DNA of 64,000 nucleotides, from the NCBI GenBank assembly GCA_035235625.1, contig CP141149.1, positions 27,211,753 to 27,275,752 of the forward strand. Reading direction: 5' to 3'. The DNA comes from Saururus chinensis. Taxonomy: Eukaryota > Streptophyta > Magnoliopsida > Piperales > Saururaceae. Shown here piece after piece: positions 45,946 to 57,043 of the stretch. The position numbers were made by a program, and so were the translations under genes. Below the pieces are notes generated by a model. It was given only the letters and a program-made list of their open reading frames with translations, searched no databases and had not been told where the DNA came from. How positions within the stretch are numbered: position 1 is the first letter of the stretch; each line of letters starts with the position of its first letter.

Positions 45946-47737
45946 TGTGATGCCCCTACCCGGGCCGGGGGTCCGAAAACGATAAAAACCAAACCCAAAA
46001 CTAGGAGCGGCGCACTCTGAGTGCAACAATCTTCTTGTTCATCTACGTGTTTCGAAACTTTAGTGCTCCTTTACGCGTAGGCTAGAACAAACCTAATTAT
46101 ATAACTAATTCGGATCGGGCCAACATTGCCTTGCCATTGGTTGCCTACGTACCTATCAGATAACATCCACGATGTCACTCTGATACGATTGGATCCGTAA
46201 GTAGTTCTGCCCATTGGCTACTACATACATCAAATCATACGAAAACACATACCTATACCCGAGTATTTAATCGGGGTTATATGACCCATAAAACACCGGC
46301 AACACATATCTCGCTCTATCATAGAGACGAGCACCACACGACCACCATAACATGCCTCACTCTATCCCAGAGCAAATCCATCACATTCACATGTCTCGCT
46401 CCATCACTGAGCCGAGACTACATGCATCACACGTCTCGCTCTATCACTGAGCCGAGACCGAACATACACACAACACGTCTCTCTCTAACCCAGAGCGAGA
46501 CGGCACACATCATAACATATAAGCATAACATATCATAATATAAAGGATCATAGCATATCAAGGCATAACAAATGCATTCTATAATTAAATAGGAGGTCAG
46601 AAACGTTTACTCCCCTAATGTCTTGCGAGGTAGCGGTATTCGGGGTACTCGTTTCTGGGCGTCCTCCCCTTCAGATCCGAATACAGTGAACAGAGCCTCC
46701 TCTAACCTCTGCATGTTCTTTGCCTTGCGCCAAAAGACAACTAACCAACTGTCCCTTTTTCTCGGAGACTTTTCATTTTTTGCACTTGTAAGTGACGGAC
46801 AGAATGTCCCTTTCCCTGGGACGTTTCCCAAACTATGTGGCCCTTCGGTGAAGAACAGATCCTTCTCTACTTCGGGCGACAACCCACAATGTAGCCTATG
46901 ATGGAGGACGGAGTCCCCCTTTCTCTCTGGGCCGTTACCCTCTCTTCGGGCAGGAGGGTGGCAGATAGAACCTCCTCTTGCCCAGGTCATTCTCCCTTCT
47001 AGGGATGCCAACTTGAGGGATGAGTCATGTCATTGCGTAGATCACCCTCGAATTAGCTAGAAACGCCTCAAGAACGACTTGAATTGGACTTAAAATGAGT
47101 GAGAAACGAAAAATAGAAGTTTCTGAATGTGAGAGAGAAATGGGAAAATGTGGGAGAGAATTCTCATCTTTCTTTAGATGACGAGGATGCTATTTATAGA
47201 AGAACTGGATAGATGTGAGGTTGACACGTGTCAACCCTATCCGCTTGCATCATCAATCGTATCCACTTCGTCAGCAATCCTATCCGCTTACGTTATCAAT
47301 CCTATCCGCTTCGTCAGTAATCCTATCCGCTTTGTCGTCAGTCTTATCCACTACGACATCGATCATATCCAAAATGATATTATTTTATTTAAATAATATT
47401 CTGACCTCAAAACGCAATAACTTCCAACCTCGACGTTGGAATCGCACGTTCTTGATACCGATGGACTCGTGCCAACGAGCCCTTCAAAATATGATCACAC
47501 ATGGGTAGGTTATCCCACACTTTTGTGTAGGTCCCGCCTATATGGCACACTTCCCAGGGCCGTAGCTTTCGCTCCCAACCTCCATTTCGCGTGTTCTTCG
47601 ATTCGTTACAGTCGTTACTACGAGCTCTACCCAGATACGGGGATTTCACCTAATGAAACCCCCTAACACTAATCTTAAATTACTAAATTACCCTTAACCC
47701 CCCTGGGTTAAGCATAACTGAAAAACGGGTCATTACA
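45946..47737 (-). mobile_element. solo LTR, TGTAACGACCC family, copy E
   Basis: Minus orientation: it reads TGTAATGACCCGTTTTTC from 47737 and ends GGGGCATCACA at 45946, with the perfect duplication CTCTC (45941-45945, 47738-47742). The TATA box TATAAATA is at 47198-47191. It contains the TCTCGCTCT hairpin array but no minisatellite. Removing it and one CTCTC rejoins the copia 2 pol region. Confidence 0.85.
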
Positions 47738-47742
47738 CTCTC

Positions 47743-48560
47743 TCCACCCTAAACCGAACCATCTTCCTTCAAAATTGCTTCCTCCATTCCTGAATGGTGT
47801 GCCGCTATGGATGAGGAGATTAAAGCCCTCCATAAACAAGGTACTTCGAGCTTAGTAGTTCCCCTGCCCTCCTCAAATATCATTGGTTGCCGCTTGATTT
47901 ACAAAGTCAAGAGTGATGCAATGAGACTCTCGCTACAAGGCCCGCCTTGTTGCTAAAGGGTTCCATCAAGAGGAAAGCCTTGACTACAATGAAACCTTTA
48001 GCCCTGTGGTTAAACCTTACACAGTTCAGATTGTTCTAAGCCTCGCCATCACCTACTCTTGGCCCATCAAGCAACTTGACGTCTCTAAAGCCTTCCTTCA
48101 CGGCATTATCTTTGAAGAACTCTACATGGGATAACCTCCCGACTACCATGATGTCACTTGCCCCAACCATGTTTGTTGCTTTCACAAAGCCCTCTATGGC
48201 CTCAAACAAACTCCTCGCACTTGGTACCTTCACCTTTCCACCTACCTTCTCTCCCTTCGGCTCATCTCTTATCATGTCAATACCTCCTTTTTTTTCACAC
48301 CTAAGGCTCCCACATCACCATCATTGTCCTCTATGTCGATGACATTCTCATCACCGGTAACCATCTCCCCACCATCCACCAAGTCATTTCCCTCCTAAAC
48401 TCCACCTTTGTTATTAAAGACCTCGGCCTCCATCACTTCCTTGGCATTGAAATTACCCACACCCCCAACAACCTCTTCCTCTCCCAACCACAATATGTCT
48501 TTGATATCCTTGTTAGTGCCTCTATGTCCCAATGTAAAGAATCCCCAAGCCCCACCACCT
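47743..48560 (+). pseudogene. copia 2 reverse transcriptase
   Basis: Landmarks in order are SIPEWCAAMDEEIKAL near 47790-47835, [31 protein letters not shown], a stop in the LYMG-PPDY block (48124-48132), FHKALYGLKQTPRTWYLHL and LYVDDILITGN with the catalytic YVDD at 48332-48343. The frame shifts at about 47935 and 48300. The catalytic core is otherwise complete. Confidence 0.9.
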
Positions 48561-49275
48561 ACAAACGCCCTCCCCTCAATCCCCATGACCCACCTGTTCC
48601 TGACCCCTCTCACTACAAAAGCATTGTTGGCACCCTACAACACCTCACCTCCACCCATCCCGACCAAGCCTCTGCCATTAACTTTGTCTGCCAACATATG
48701 CACAAACCCTTCACCTCTCACTATATAGCCGTTACAAGAATCCTTCGCTACCTCAAAAGTACCTTCGCTCATGGGCTCCTCCTTCGACTCGACAACTTTG
48801 CCCTATGTGCCTTCTCCGACTCCAATTGGGTAGGTGACCCCATTGATTGCCGATTCATTTTTGGTTACTGCCCTCTACCTAGGTCCCAACCCGATTCTCT
48901 GGAAGTCCAAGAAGCAAGACACGGTGACTCGCTCCTCTACCAAAGCTGAATATCAGGTTCTCTCCAGCACGACCACTGAGATTACTTAAGCTTGCATGGT
49001 CCTCACCTTCCTTAGAGCGTCCCTCCCCTCCACCTCCATCCTATGGTGTGGCAACACGTCCACCATTTCTCTCTCGGCCAACCTTGTGTTTCATGCACAG
49101 ACCAAGCATATCAAACTTGATCATCACTATGTTCGCAAATAGGTTTTAGCCGGCAAGATTAACGTCTAGCATACTCTCTCCACTCAACAGGTAGCTAACA
49201 TCCTCACCAAGCCTCTCTCCATCGAGCAGTTTCAACAGTTACGCTCCAAACTCATAGTTCTACCCCCACCATGAA
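48561..49275 (+). pseudogene. copia 2 RNase H region
   Basis: TRILRYLKSTFAHGLLLR, the SDSNWVGDP block (RNase H Asp), KKQDTVTRSSTKAEYQ, and at the end TKHIKLDHHYVRK and TKPLSIEQFQQLRSKL are the usual landmarks, in order. Frame breaks occur near 48940 and 48990. The reading ends just before a short purine stretch (TAGGGA) next to the 3' LTR. Confidence 0.85.
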
Positions 49276-49287
49276 CTTACTAGGGAC

Positions 49288-49505
49288 TATTAAAAATACC
49301 TCCTCACTTGCCACAATAACAATCTTAGACTCCCCTCTCCTTATCATCTCCTCCATCTATTTATCACTTACATCCTCTTTTTGTGTTTTCCTAATATAAA
49401 ATATATGCTTATATCTACTATGTATTCCCCAACGAGAAATACATATTTGTATCTATAAGCATATATTTACTATAATGGACTATCATCTTTTGCCGTTTGC
49501 TTCCA
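49288..49505 (+). repeat. copia 2, 3' LTR
   Basis: TATTAAAAATACCTCC to GTTTGCTTCCA, followed by ATCAG (49506-49510). It keeps the terminal CA lost in the 5' LTR. Confidence 0.85.
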
Positions 49506-49510
49506 ATCAG

Positions 49511-50290
49511 AGGTCTCAACTAAATGCATCTCTTTTTGTGTACTTCTGAATCACATTAGACGCATTCCACATAGAAGTGAAGAAAGCATAGAAGATCGCA
49601 TATGAGTAGCAAGTATGATGCACATTTATGGTCTCAGACGCTAAATGTTTTAGTATGTCTGCAACTATAACAAATGCAATACACACCACATCATAATTTA
49701 TCAACTTTCACGTTGAAAGCCCAACAAATGCAAAGCCCATTGTTTCAAAATTGACAGTTTTCCTTTAAAGAATATTTCTAAGGAAAGAGCCAAATCATTT
49801 CCAATACATTGAGCTGATAATTACATGTTCCCTCTGTCCCATATTAATTGTCTAGATGAGAAAACTAACAGGGGCGTTGGGCGTATGTATCTAGTAAACC
49901 GCTCTTTCCAAACTGCGTGTGACATCTTTTTGGAGTCCCCAGTATGGTAGCGGAGTTAACTCAGTTCCTTTGTGTCCCTATACTAACCCCTAATCAACTG
50001 TACTATCAATCAAAAACATTTCATATATCTAGAGTGTGCAACAGTGCAGTTGTAAAAGGAACTGTTGTTCAAGAAAGATAGAAGAGAAATCTGCTTAATG
50101 GACCAACAACATGAAACTCTTGATATCTCACGTTTTAACAAGTATTATTGTCAAAAGGATGTCCCACATGCTCATTTTGGTACTCATAAGCAGTGTCAAA
50201 CAAGTTCTTCAGGGAAATAATGGGTCTTCTACTTGCATATAAAAGCCACTGAGCCCAAAAAAAATGGCTAAGAGCTTCAAAGAAACAAAC
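49511..50290. other. intergenic DNA downstream of MRPL46
   Basis: No gene is visible. A truncated Stowaway-type end (CCCTCTGTCCCATATTAATTG) lies at 49829-49850. The right part should contain the 3' untranslated region of the minus-strand MRPL46 gene, but I cannot place a polyadenylation site. Confidence 0.5.
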
Positions 50291-52789
50291 TCAGCTGATG
50301 ATCATTTGATTGAGGAAAGCCGCTTGATCCGGAAAATACTCCATTAATTCATCCTTAGTGACCCAAACATGATCCTCGCACTTATCAATTGTAAACTTGT
50401 TTGTCCCCACAACTTGTGACTTGAAGAAGAACCTCTAATTGAAAAGATACAAGAGAAACAAAAAAATCATATAAAAATCAGTTGAAAAATAACTATGGAT
50501 AGCAAATAAATAAATGTATTTTACCTTGAAGGATGGAATACCGAGTGAGGACTCAGTTGGTTGTATAGGCATGTGTGCAAAAGGAGCATTGCCTACGAAG
50601 TATGTATGGCTAAGGTCTCCAATAATAGATTTTAGGGCTGACTCTGCACACTATTTATTCATGGAGTTAAAACTGCAGATTACCACAATGACAATATTAC
50701 AACTTTTTACTTAATCTCGGTATTTCAAAGAAAATAAATAACAATGAGCACAAAAAAATCTGCCATTACCAGGCGCAATGTCTCTTCACTCTCATAAACC
50801 TTCTCAGGAAAATGCCATACAGGTTTGTCTGAAGGAGATCCATATGCTGGACCAGAGAGTAGAAGATAGAGTCTTCTGTCAAGTGCTCTCTGTAATGACC
50901 TTCACATGATTCATAAACCATTGAACAGGAACATTCAAAGTAAATATAGTTAAAACAAGGGCAAAAAGAACCAGAAATTTTCTTTTAAAAGTCAGGAACT
51001 TGTTTGCCAAATTACCAAGCACTCAAAGATCAAGCTCAAACAAAAGCAAAAGAACCACCAGTACATATGTTCAAAATGAACCTAATAGATCATGACATGT
51101 GATGAAAAGTGTTCCCTTGCAACAAAGGAGAACAAGGATGAAAAAGTAAACACTGCGCTCAACATTTTTAGATAGACTCAACTGGATCAGCAGACTATAA
51201 GTGACTTTTTCACTTTTGCCACAAGTAAAACCATTAACATGCATAGAGTTGAGGAATGAACAGAACAACATGAGGCGAGCTAGACTGAGGTGTTGCTCAC
51301 ATAACCTGCCCATGACATTATTTGGAGCACCCAAAATCTTAATGCCCCAGATAGGTATGTCTCAAGCAAGGGACGTGAGACAATGCAGAAAAACCCACAC
51401 ATCATCATCTAAGGCCCTCGTGAGGCAAATGCCTGACAGAAAATGCTTGACTCAGCCATCAATCAACCTTTTAATCCAACCCACACATCATCATCTAAGG
51501 CACTTGTGAGGCAAATGCCTGACAGAAAATGCTTGACTCAACCGTCAATCAACCTTTTAATCCACTAATTCATTACCGTTTTCTCTTTGAAGTGTTTCCA
51601 TATTATCTAGCAACTTTCCACATTACCATATTGCAAGATATGAAATGGGCCCTAACAACTAGGCTAAATTCTTAAGCTATATACATCAAGGTTCATTGAC
51701 TATAGACAAAAACACAAGTATTTTAGACAAGAGATAGATGCATCACCAAAATTTAGCCTTTATTTGAGGGGGCAGAAAAAAGATTATAATGCATAAAAAT
51801 ATTATAAGTGACCTCAAGATATATAGTAATACTAATTTTGCATACTTCGTGTCATTATTCTTGTCAGCCTCTGTGATCCGTGGTGCAGGCACATAATCAA
51901 TCTGGTAATCACCTTTTCCCCTGATCATCAAAAGAAAGTCTCATTCTAAGTTAGAGGCAAAGATACTCATGTCAATAGTCAAACATTTATAGATACTGCA
52001 GAAGAGAAAACACAAGAGCAGCTCATGCAGGTCAATGCTCAGATAAAATGTTTCTAGTAATATAATTAATTCTGTCAGCTAAATAGAATCATAGAAAACA
52101 TACATTTATTTACTTTTACAAAAAGAAGCTCGAGGCCAGAGCTGGAGAACCCAAATTCTTTTGATCAAAAGGTCAATGAGATCGTAGAGGAATGTAAGTC
52201 TCAATACACACTGAGACCCAGAGAATGACAATAATAACAAAATTTAGGAAGTGAAAGCAACATAATTTTGAAGCCAAACAAATATATCAATAGAATGTGA
52301 GTTATATTAAATAATTGGCCTACATGAGTATGTTCTACTAGTCCGTCTAATTCAAGCTCATAGAATACCAAATTCACCGTCACATTTGCAAAATGCAGTC
52401 AGAAAAAATAAAATAAAAATTTCAATATACACATCGAAGCAAATGCGCAATGTCATACCTAGAGTCGGACTTTCCTAACACTTCATCGGGATATCTTCGA
52501 CGGTACTGCTGTCCCCACCGCAGCCTGGCCAAGGAAGAAAAGCAGAAGCCGAAAGCTTAGATAGAGAGTAATAGAAAAGAAATGTACCTGTAAGCAAACA
52601 ACCGATATTGATCGCCAACAGAGAGAGGAGTTACGAAAATTCTTGGAAAGCATAGACTACGGGGTCAATTTTGGGGATGACGACCGGCAGCCTCTCGAAA
52701 AGGACGGCGGCGACGATTTTCTCCGATTGCACGGTACAGAAACCACGGTTCTTCAAGGATTGGACAAGAAAGGAAGCTGATTTCTGCAT
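50291..52789 (-). CDS. MRPL46: mitochondrial ribosomal protein L46 (six exons, frameshift in the last)
   Basis: A subunit of the large mitoribosome, with an N-terminal L46 domain followed by a Nudix-like fold. Exons are 52789-52635, 52524-52459, 51920-51846, 50899-50770, 50650-50525 and 50435-50291. All introns are GT...AG and phases match through exon 5. The start MQKSASFLVQSLKNRGFC looks like a mitochondrial presequence. ERLPVVIPKIDPVVYAFQEF (exon 1), QYRRRYPDEVLG (exon 2), DYQIDYVPAPRITEAD (exon 3), FPEKVYESEETLRL (exon 4), GNAPFAHMP (exon 5) and VWVTKDELMEYFP (exon 6) identify the family (Arabidopsis relative: DECOY). In exon 6 a run of four T (50400-50403, plus strand) shifts the frame. 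As written, a stop at 50387-50385 gives 200 residues. Without the extra base the length is 231, the family's usual size. Either a sequencing error or a recent mutation would explain it. Confidence 0.9.
51394..51565. repeat. 86-bp tandem duplication in MRPL46 intron 3
   Basis: CCCACACATCATCATCTAAG...CTTTTAATCC occurs twice in direct tandem (51394-51479, 51480-51565) with only a few differences. Confidence 0.9.
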
Positions 52790-53008
52790 TATTCAAAGAA
52801 GGATTCGCTCCAATCGATCGGCAAAATCCTCTCTAAGTCCTGCTGAACATGAGGCAAAACCCTCTCTTTTCCGCCGCGCCTGGGCCTCTGGTTATGTACG
52901 ATGAACAAAAAACATTGTTTTTATACAATGTTTCGAGTTACTATATAGAGCAAGTGGCTTGACAATCGGCTAATAATTAACGGTGACAATCGGCTAATAA
53001 TTAACGGT
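52790..53008 (-). promoter_or_regulatory. MRPL46 leader and promoter
   Basis: On the minus strand a TATA-like CTCTATATAG lies at 52950-52941, about 155 bp before the start codon. Immediately upstream is a perfect 24-bp tandem duplication (GACAATCGGCTAATAATTAACGGT on the plus strand at 52961-52984 and 52985-53008). The leader segment 52834-52893 recurs twice near 58.3 and 58.9 kb. Confidence 0.45.
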
Positions 53009-53170
53009 GCCATTTTGTGTAGCCTGATTGACTTCTCGCTCTTTATTCTTGAATTACAGTTTTCCTTTCTGTTTCTTTGTTTTCGAGACTGATAGTCTCC
53101 ATGATACAGTCAAGTGGCAGACTTACATCCTTGACAGGAGCTATGGATCACTACGGTGTACATGCCAACT

Positions 53171-53173
<3 letters not shown>

Positions 53174-53261
<88 letters not shown>
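53174..53261. repeat. (TA)n microsatellite
   Basis: About 44 uninterrupted TA units, roughly 385 bp upstream of the MRPL46 start codon. Confidence 0.95.
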
Positions 53262-53264
<3 letters not shown>

Positions 53265-53823
53265 TATGTGCACCATCAACTCCGGTGATTAATAGATCGT
53301 TTAAAGTGGGGCATATCTAAGAGGATAACTCTGGGGAGGACTAAAAATTCTTCCCACTCTTAATAGAGATTCTACTCTTAGGTTTTGGGTATAAAAGTTA
53401 TGCCAAACAGATGAAATGAATCTGTCATTTGGATTTGATTTGTATTGTGAAAATAAGGGGCTGCTTGGCTCTTTGGGCTCTGAAGTAAAGTGGTTGAAAG
53501 GCGATTTCCCGTTAGAATCTCTTCAAGAGTAGAGTTGGCTTGTAAAATGGCAAAAATCTTGATTGCATTTTTTCTGCATTTAGAGGTACGGAATCCTATT
53601 TAACAAGGCCTTCGAATTTCAGCTTTTAGAAAAGTGTATGTGGTTGTTCAAAGTATAAAACTTTGAATCTAACCCACTACTAAATTTGTCTGTAACTCAT
53701 TGTCTGATGGGTGATTGGTTTTCCTGGGGATGGATTGTAAGGCAAGTTGGGTGTGTGAAGTTTTAGGGTGGTGATTTACGAGGTTTGGGACATGGAAGAG
53801 GCTCTATTTTTTTTCTTAGGTGA
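53262..53823. other. intergenic DNA
   Basis: No supported gene or repeat. The last bases (53824-53831) are the duplication of the next MITE. Confidence 0.5.
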
Positions 53824-53831
53824 CTTGTATG

Positions 53832-54554
53832 CATGGAAGGCTGTATCGACCAATACGGGTCCGTATCAGTCGATACTGATACGGTACGGGGGGCAATACG
53901 CCCCCTACATAGTTTTTCGATGCGTATCGGCCGTATCGTATCGATACAGCCGATACATATCGATACTATTTTTAAAAATTATTTTTTTAATTAAAAAAAT
54001 TATTTTTTAATTTAAAAAATTAATTTTTTTTTTGAAAAAAAAATTTTAAATTTTTTTTCTTAAAAATACAAATACAATTCAAACCCCGATTTTTTAAAAG
54101 TTTAAGTTTTAATTATATTAAAAATAATATTTTTAAAATTATATGAGATCAATACGGGTAGGTCCATATAATTTACATAATTATTTTTTTTACATATAGT
54201 GCTCCACAAATATACATTTATTTAAACATGTAATTTAGACTCATATTAAAGCATATTATTTATTTTTAAAATTAACTAATTTTAAGAATAACCAATATTA
54301 ATATAGGACGGAGAGCATAATAGTATATGGTTTTAAATGAATTAATTTTAGAATACCCATGTCGGTTGATATGGTATTATATGGTTTTATTATATTCTAA
54401 AAGAAGTATTATAATAATATATTATTAGTTATAATATTTTTTTATGTTTATAAAAGGGTTTATGCCCGTTTCGGCGCGTAGCAAGCGTATCATCAGCGCG
54501 TACCTATATCTATGATCATTGATACTCTCATACGTATCGATACGGCCTTCCATG
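53832..54554. mobile_element. hAT-like MITE, CATGGAAGG family, copy 3
   Basis: It starts CATGGAAGGCTGTATCGAC and ends GTATCGATACGGCCTTCCATG, flanked by the perfect 8-bp duplication CTTGTATG (53824-53831, 54555-54562). This is the youngest-looking of three copies and the one that defines the family's borders. Confidence 0.9.
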
Positions 54555-54807
54555 CTTGTATGTAATGTTTTATTTTTTTGAATTTGTGCGTAGATCGATA
54601 GAGTTTGGGTTGTCTTTTGGGTTCTTTGTTGATGGTCATCTAGCTTGTTGATTCATTATTTATAAACTTTTTATGCACTGTAGAATTGGCTATGTCTCTT
54701 CCCGCTCGTGGCCGCTGTTAACAGTAGAGTCATTTTGATTTATGATTTATTTCTATGTCATCGTGCAGGGGTAGAAATGCTGGAGATTAGGAACAATTTT
54801 GATTTAT

Positions 54808-55669
54808 TTGTATGAGATTTATTGTAGTTGGTAGTTTTGTCATTAAATATGATTTTATATTTATGTATTTTTTTAATAGAGTTTAGTAACTTTCCTTTTG
54901 GACCTTTTGTCATATAATCCCCCATTAAAGTTTGAGTTGGATAGTGTAGATTATTTAAATAATAATTAAATATTTAATAAATAAAAAATAAAAAAATTTA
55001 TTTAGTTTGATTATCAACTATAAACACTCTATACGACCTTTATTACAATAAATTTTTTTAGTACAAATTAAAAAAAATTTATTTTAATTTTTTTTAAAAT
55101 TGAACGTATTCAGATTTAGATTCAGATTCCGATTCAAATCCAGATCTGATTTAGATTCAAATTAAATGTGAGATTCAGATTGTGAGCTTTTTAGAATTTT
55201 TAGTTAGCTTTTTAGATTCAGATTTAGATCAAGCAAGCGGACCCTAAATCTAAATCTAAAAAGCCAACTAAAAATTCTGAAAAGCCCACAATCTGAATTT
55301 CACACTGAATTTGAATTTGAATCTAAATCAAATTTGGATTTGAATCTAAATCTGAATATGTTCAATTTTAAAAAAATTTAAAATAAATATTTTTTTAATT
55401 TATACTAAAAGAAATTTATTGTAGTAAAGATCATATATATAGAGTGTTCATAGTTGACAATCAAACCAAATAAAAAACTTATTTTTATTTTTTATTTTAT
55501 TAAATATTTAGTTACTATTTAAATAATCTACACTATCCAACTCAAACTTTGTTGGGGGACTATATGGCAAAAGATCAAAAAGGAAAGTTACTAAACTCTA
55601 TTAAAAAAACACATAATTGCAAAATCATGTTTAATTACAAAACTACCAACCACAATAAGTCTCATACAA
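54808..55669. mobile_element. 862-bp foldback element
   Basis: Two arms of about 420 bp, TTGTATGAGATTTATTGTAG... and its near-perfect reverse complement ending ...AATAAGTCTCATACAA, meet at a loop of about 13 bp near 55228-55240. The ten bases CAATTTTGAT stand on both sides (54794-54803, 55667-55676), which would fit the 9-10 bp duplication of a Mutator-like element with a few extra bases at the left. There is no coding capacity. The text just before it (TTCTATGTCATCGTGCAG, 54752-54769) looks like a splice acceptor. Confidence 0.8.
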
Positions 55670-55676
55670 TTTTGAT

Positions 55677-56025
55677 ACATTAAAAACACATACAAACCAC
55701 CTACAAATACTCTAGTTGTCTAGACTCCATGTCTCTACTCACTATCTGTGCCCCTAAAATTATAGAATATTATTAGAGCAAAGTATAATTAAAGTTATCA
55801 AGTACCTAACATGAAGAATCAAATAAGAGGCTTTGGTAATACCTGACCAACAATGTTAAACCTGCACAGAAATTATTAGAGCATTAGCACACTTGTGTTC
55901 AAAGAGAAGGGAACAAATCTAACCACATAGAACCTCAGTTCATTAACACTAATCATCGCACTTCAGTTTATAATGAAAGATACTTTTATGAGTATTTTTT
56001 TATATGAAAGAGACTTACACAGTAC
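55677..56025. other. non-coding stretch with possible minus-strand splice signals
   Basis: On the minus strand TGTGCAG precedes GTTTAACATTGTTGGTCAG at about 55861-55843 and TTCATGTTAG lies near 55811. None of this makes a clear protein. It may be the decayed 3' part of the candidate gene whose exons are listed next. Confidence 0.25.
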
Positions 56026-56077
56026 CATCAGTGAACAAAATTTTTTAATAGCATTATCAATTTCACTTGCTTCAGCC
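56026..56077 (-). CDS. candidate internal exon, product unrecognised
   Basis: On the minus strand an ACAG acceptor precedes 52 bases that read AEASEIDNAIKKFCSLM in one frame and end at GTACTG. The reading looks like a real helical protein segment, and the size and splice borders are plausible, but there is no family match I can name. It could belong with the exon at 56972-57043. Confidence 0.3.
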
Positions 56078-56316
56078 CTGTAAAGTTGAGTGACATCAAA
56101 TTAAAAGTTCTGAGATAAATGCACATAGAACTTTCATAAATAAGACCTGCAATCATAAACTTCGTCCTTTTATATACAATATCTTGTACATCGCACACAA
56201 TAAAGAAACAACAATAAAAAAAGATAAAAAAATTGTGAACTCATATAAAATTGTGGACGTTCTTTAGAGCCATAATAAAGATGAGCGTGATGATATTGTG
56301 ATTCTTACTATTTCAG

Positions 56317-56574
56317 ATGTTTATGCTGCGGAGGGCATCTGAGGAGCCCACAGAGCATGCAGCTGCTATTATGGTGGAGGTTTTGGTAAATGCACAGAGC
56401 AAGGGTCTGATCACTGCAGAGCAGAAGCAATTACTTCTTCAGCAAATGGCAACGACAACTATTAACACCGATTACTCAAGTCCTGCCTTCTTCTATATGA
56501 AGGAAAGCTGCTATTGTATCATTAGTTCATCTCAAATGCAGAGAGAGAGAGGAAAATATTTGTTCGGCATTTAG
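56317..56574 (+). CDS. candidate plus-strand exon, product unrecognised
   Basis: A TATTTCAG acceptor immediately precedes ATGTTTATGCTGCGGAGG. The frame contains EHAAAIMVEVLVNAQSKGL followed by ITAEQKQLLLQQM, a balanced amphipathic composition unlike random AT-rich DNA. The last third of the frame looks non-coding, so a donor probably lies before the stop. I do not recognise the family. It is on the opposite strand from the neighbouring candidate exons. Confidence 0.35.
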   Translation: MFMLRRASEEPTEHAAAIMVEVLVNAQSKGLITAEQKQLLLQQMATTTINTDYSSPAFFYMKESCYCIISSSQMQRERGKYLFGI

Positions 56575-56577
56575 TTT

Positions 56578-56971
56578 TTTTTCTAAGCTTCACATTACTT
56601 GGAACACAGTTGTTTTTACCTCAAATATATTCAACACTCACTGAACAGCTATTAAAACGAGAAGAAAAGAAAAACTCATCAAGCCAGAGCTAAAAATTAG
56701 ATCTTTCAACAAAAAAAATGAATTAGGCCAATAATCATCTAACCAAACAAAAAAAATCCGACTTTTCCACCTCATAGACCAAACATCCACGGATCCAAAA
56801 GCCAAAGATATAAAAACAAACATCTAGCTTCGCCATCAAATAACAAAAATAAGCAACCAAAAAAATGCATCTTCAATCAGATCAAGATCTCTGCTAACAA
56901 ATCGTTGTCATTGTCATCTATCAGAAGACACAAACAAAATAAAACTGGGACCAAAGATCTGATCTGCTCAC
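56578..56971. other. non-coding DNA
   Basis: AT-rich, with no supported feature. It could be intron of the minus-strand candidate gene. Confidence 0.4.
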
Positions 56972-57043
56972 CTTGGGGAAATCAAAAAATACATGCGCGA
57001 TAGGTGAGATTTGGGAGAAGAGAATGACCTCTTCCGTGTCCAT
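56972..57043 (-). CDS. candidate first exon, product unrecognised
   Basis: ATG at 57043-57041 opens 24 codons beginning MDTEEVILFSQISPIAHVFF and ending at AAG followed by GTGAGC, a good donor. Size and context fit a first coding exon. The protein is unknown to me. Confidence 0.3.

Larger units (their letters stand above)
42327..49505 (+). mobile_element. Ty1/copia retrotransposon 2, with a nested solo LTR
   Basis: Both LTRs are about 217 bp (42327-42543, 49288-49505), with flanks ATCGG and ATCAG (one mismatch). A primer-binding site TGGTATTGGAGCC follows the 5' LTR at 42544. The plus-strand order is gag, CCHC knuckle, protease, integrase, reverse transcriptase and RNase H, the copia order. 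A solo LTR (45946-47737) sits between integrase and reverse transcriptase. Several stops and frameshifts disable it, but it is much better preserved than copia 1. Confidence 0.9.
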
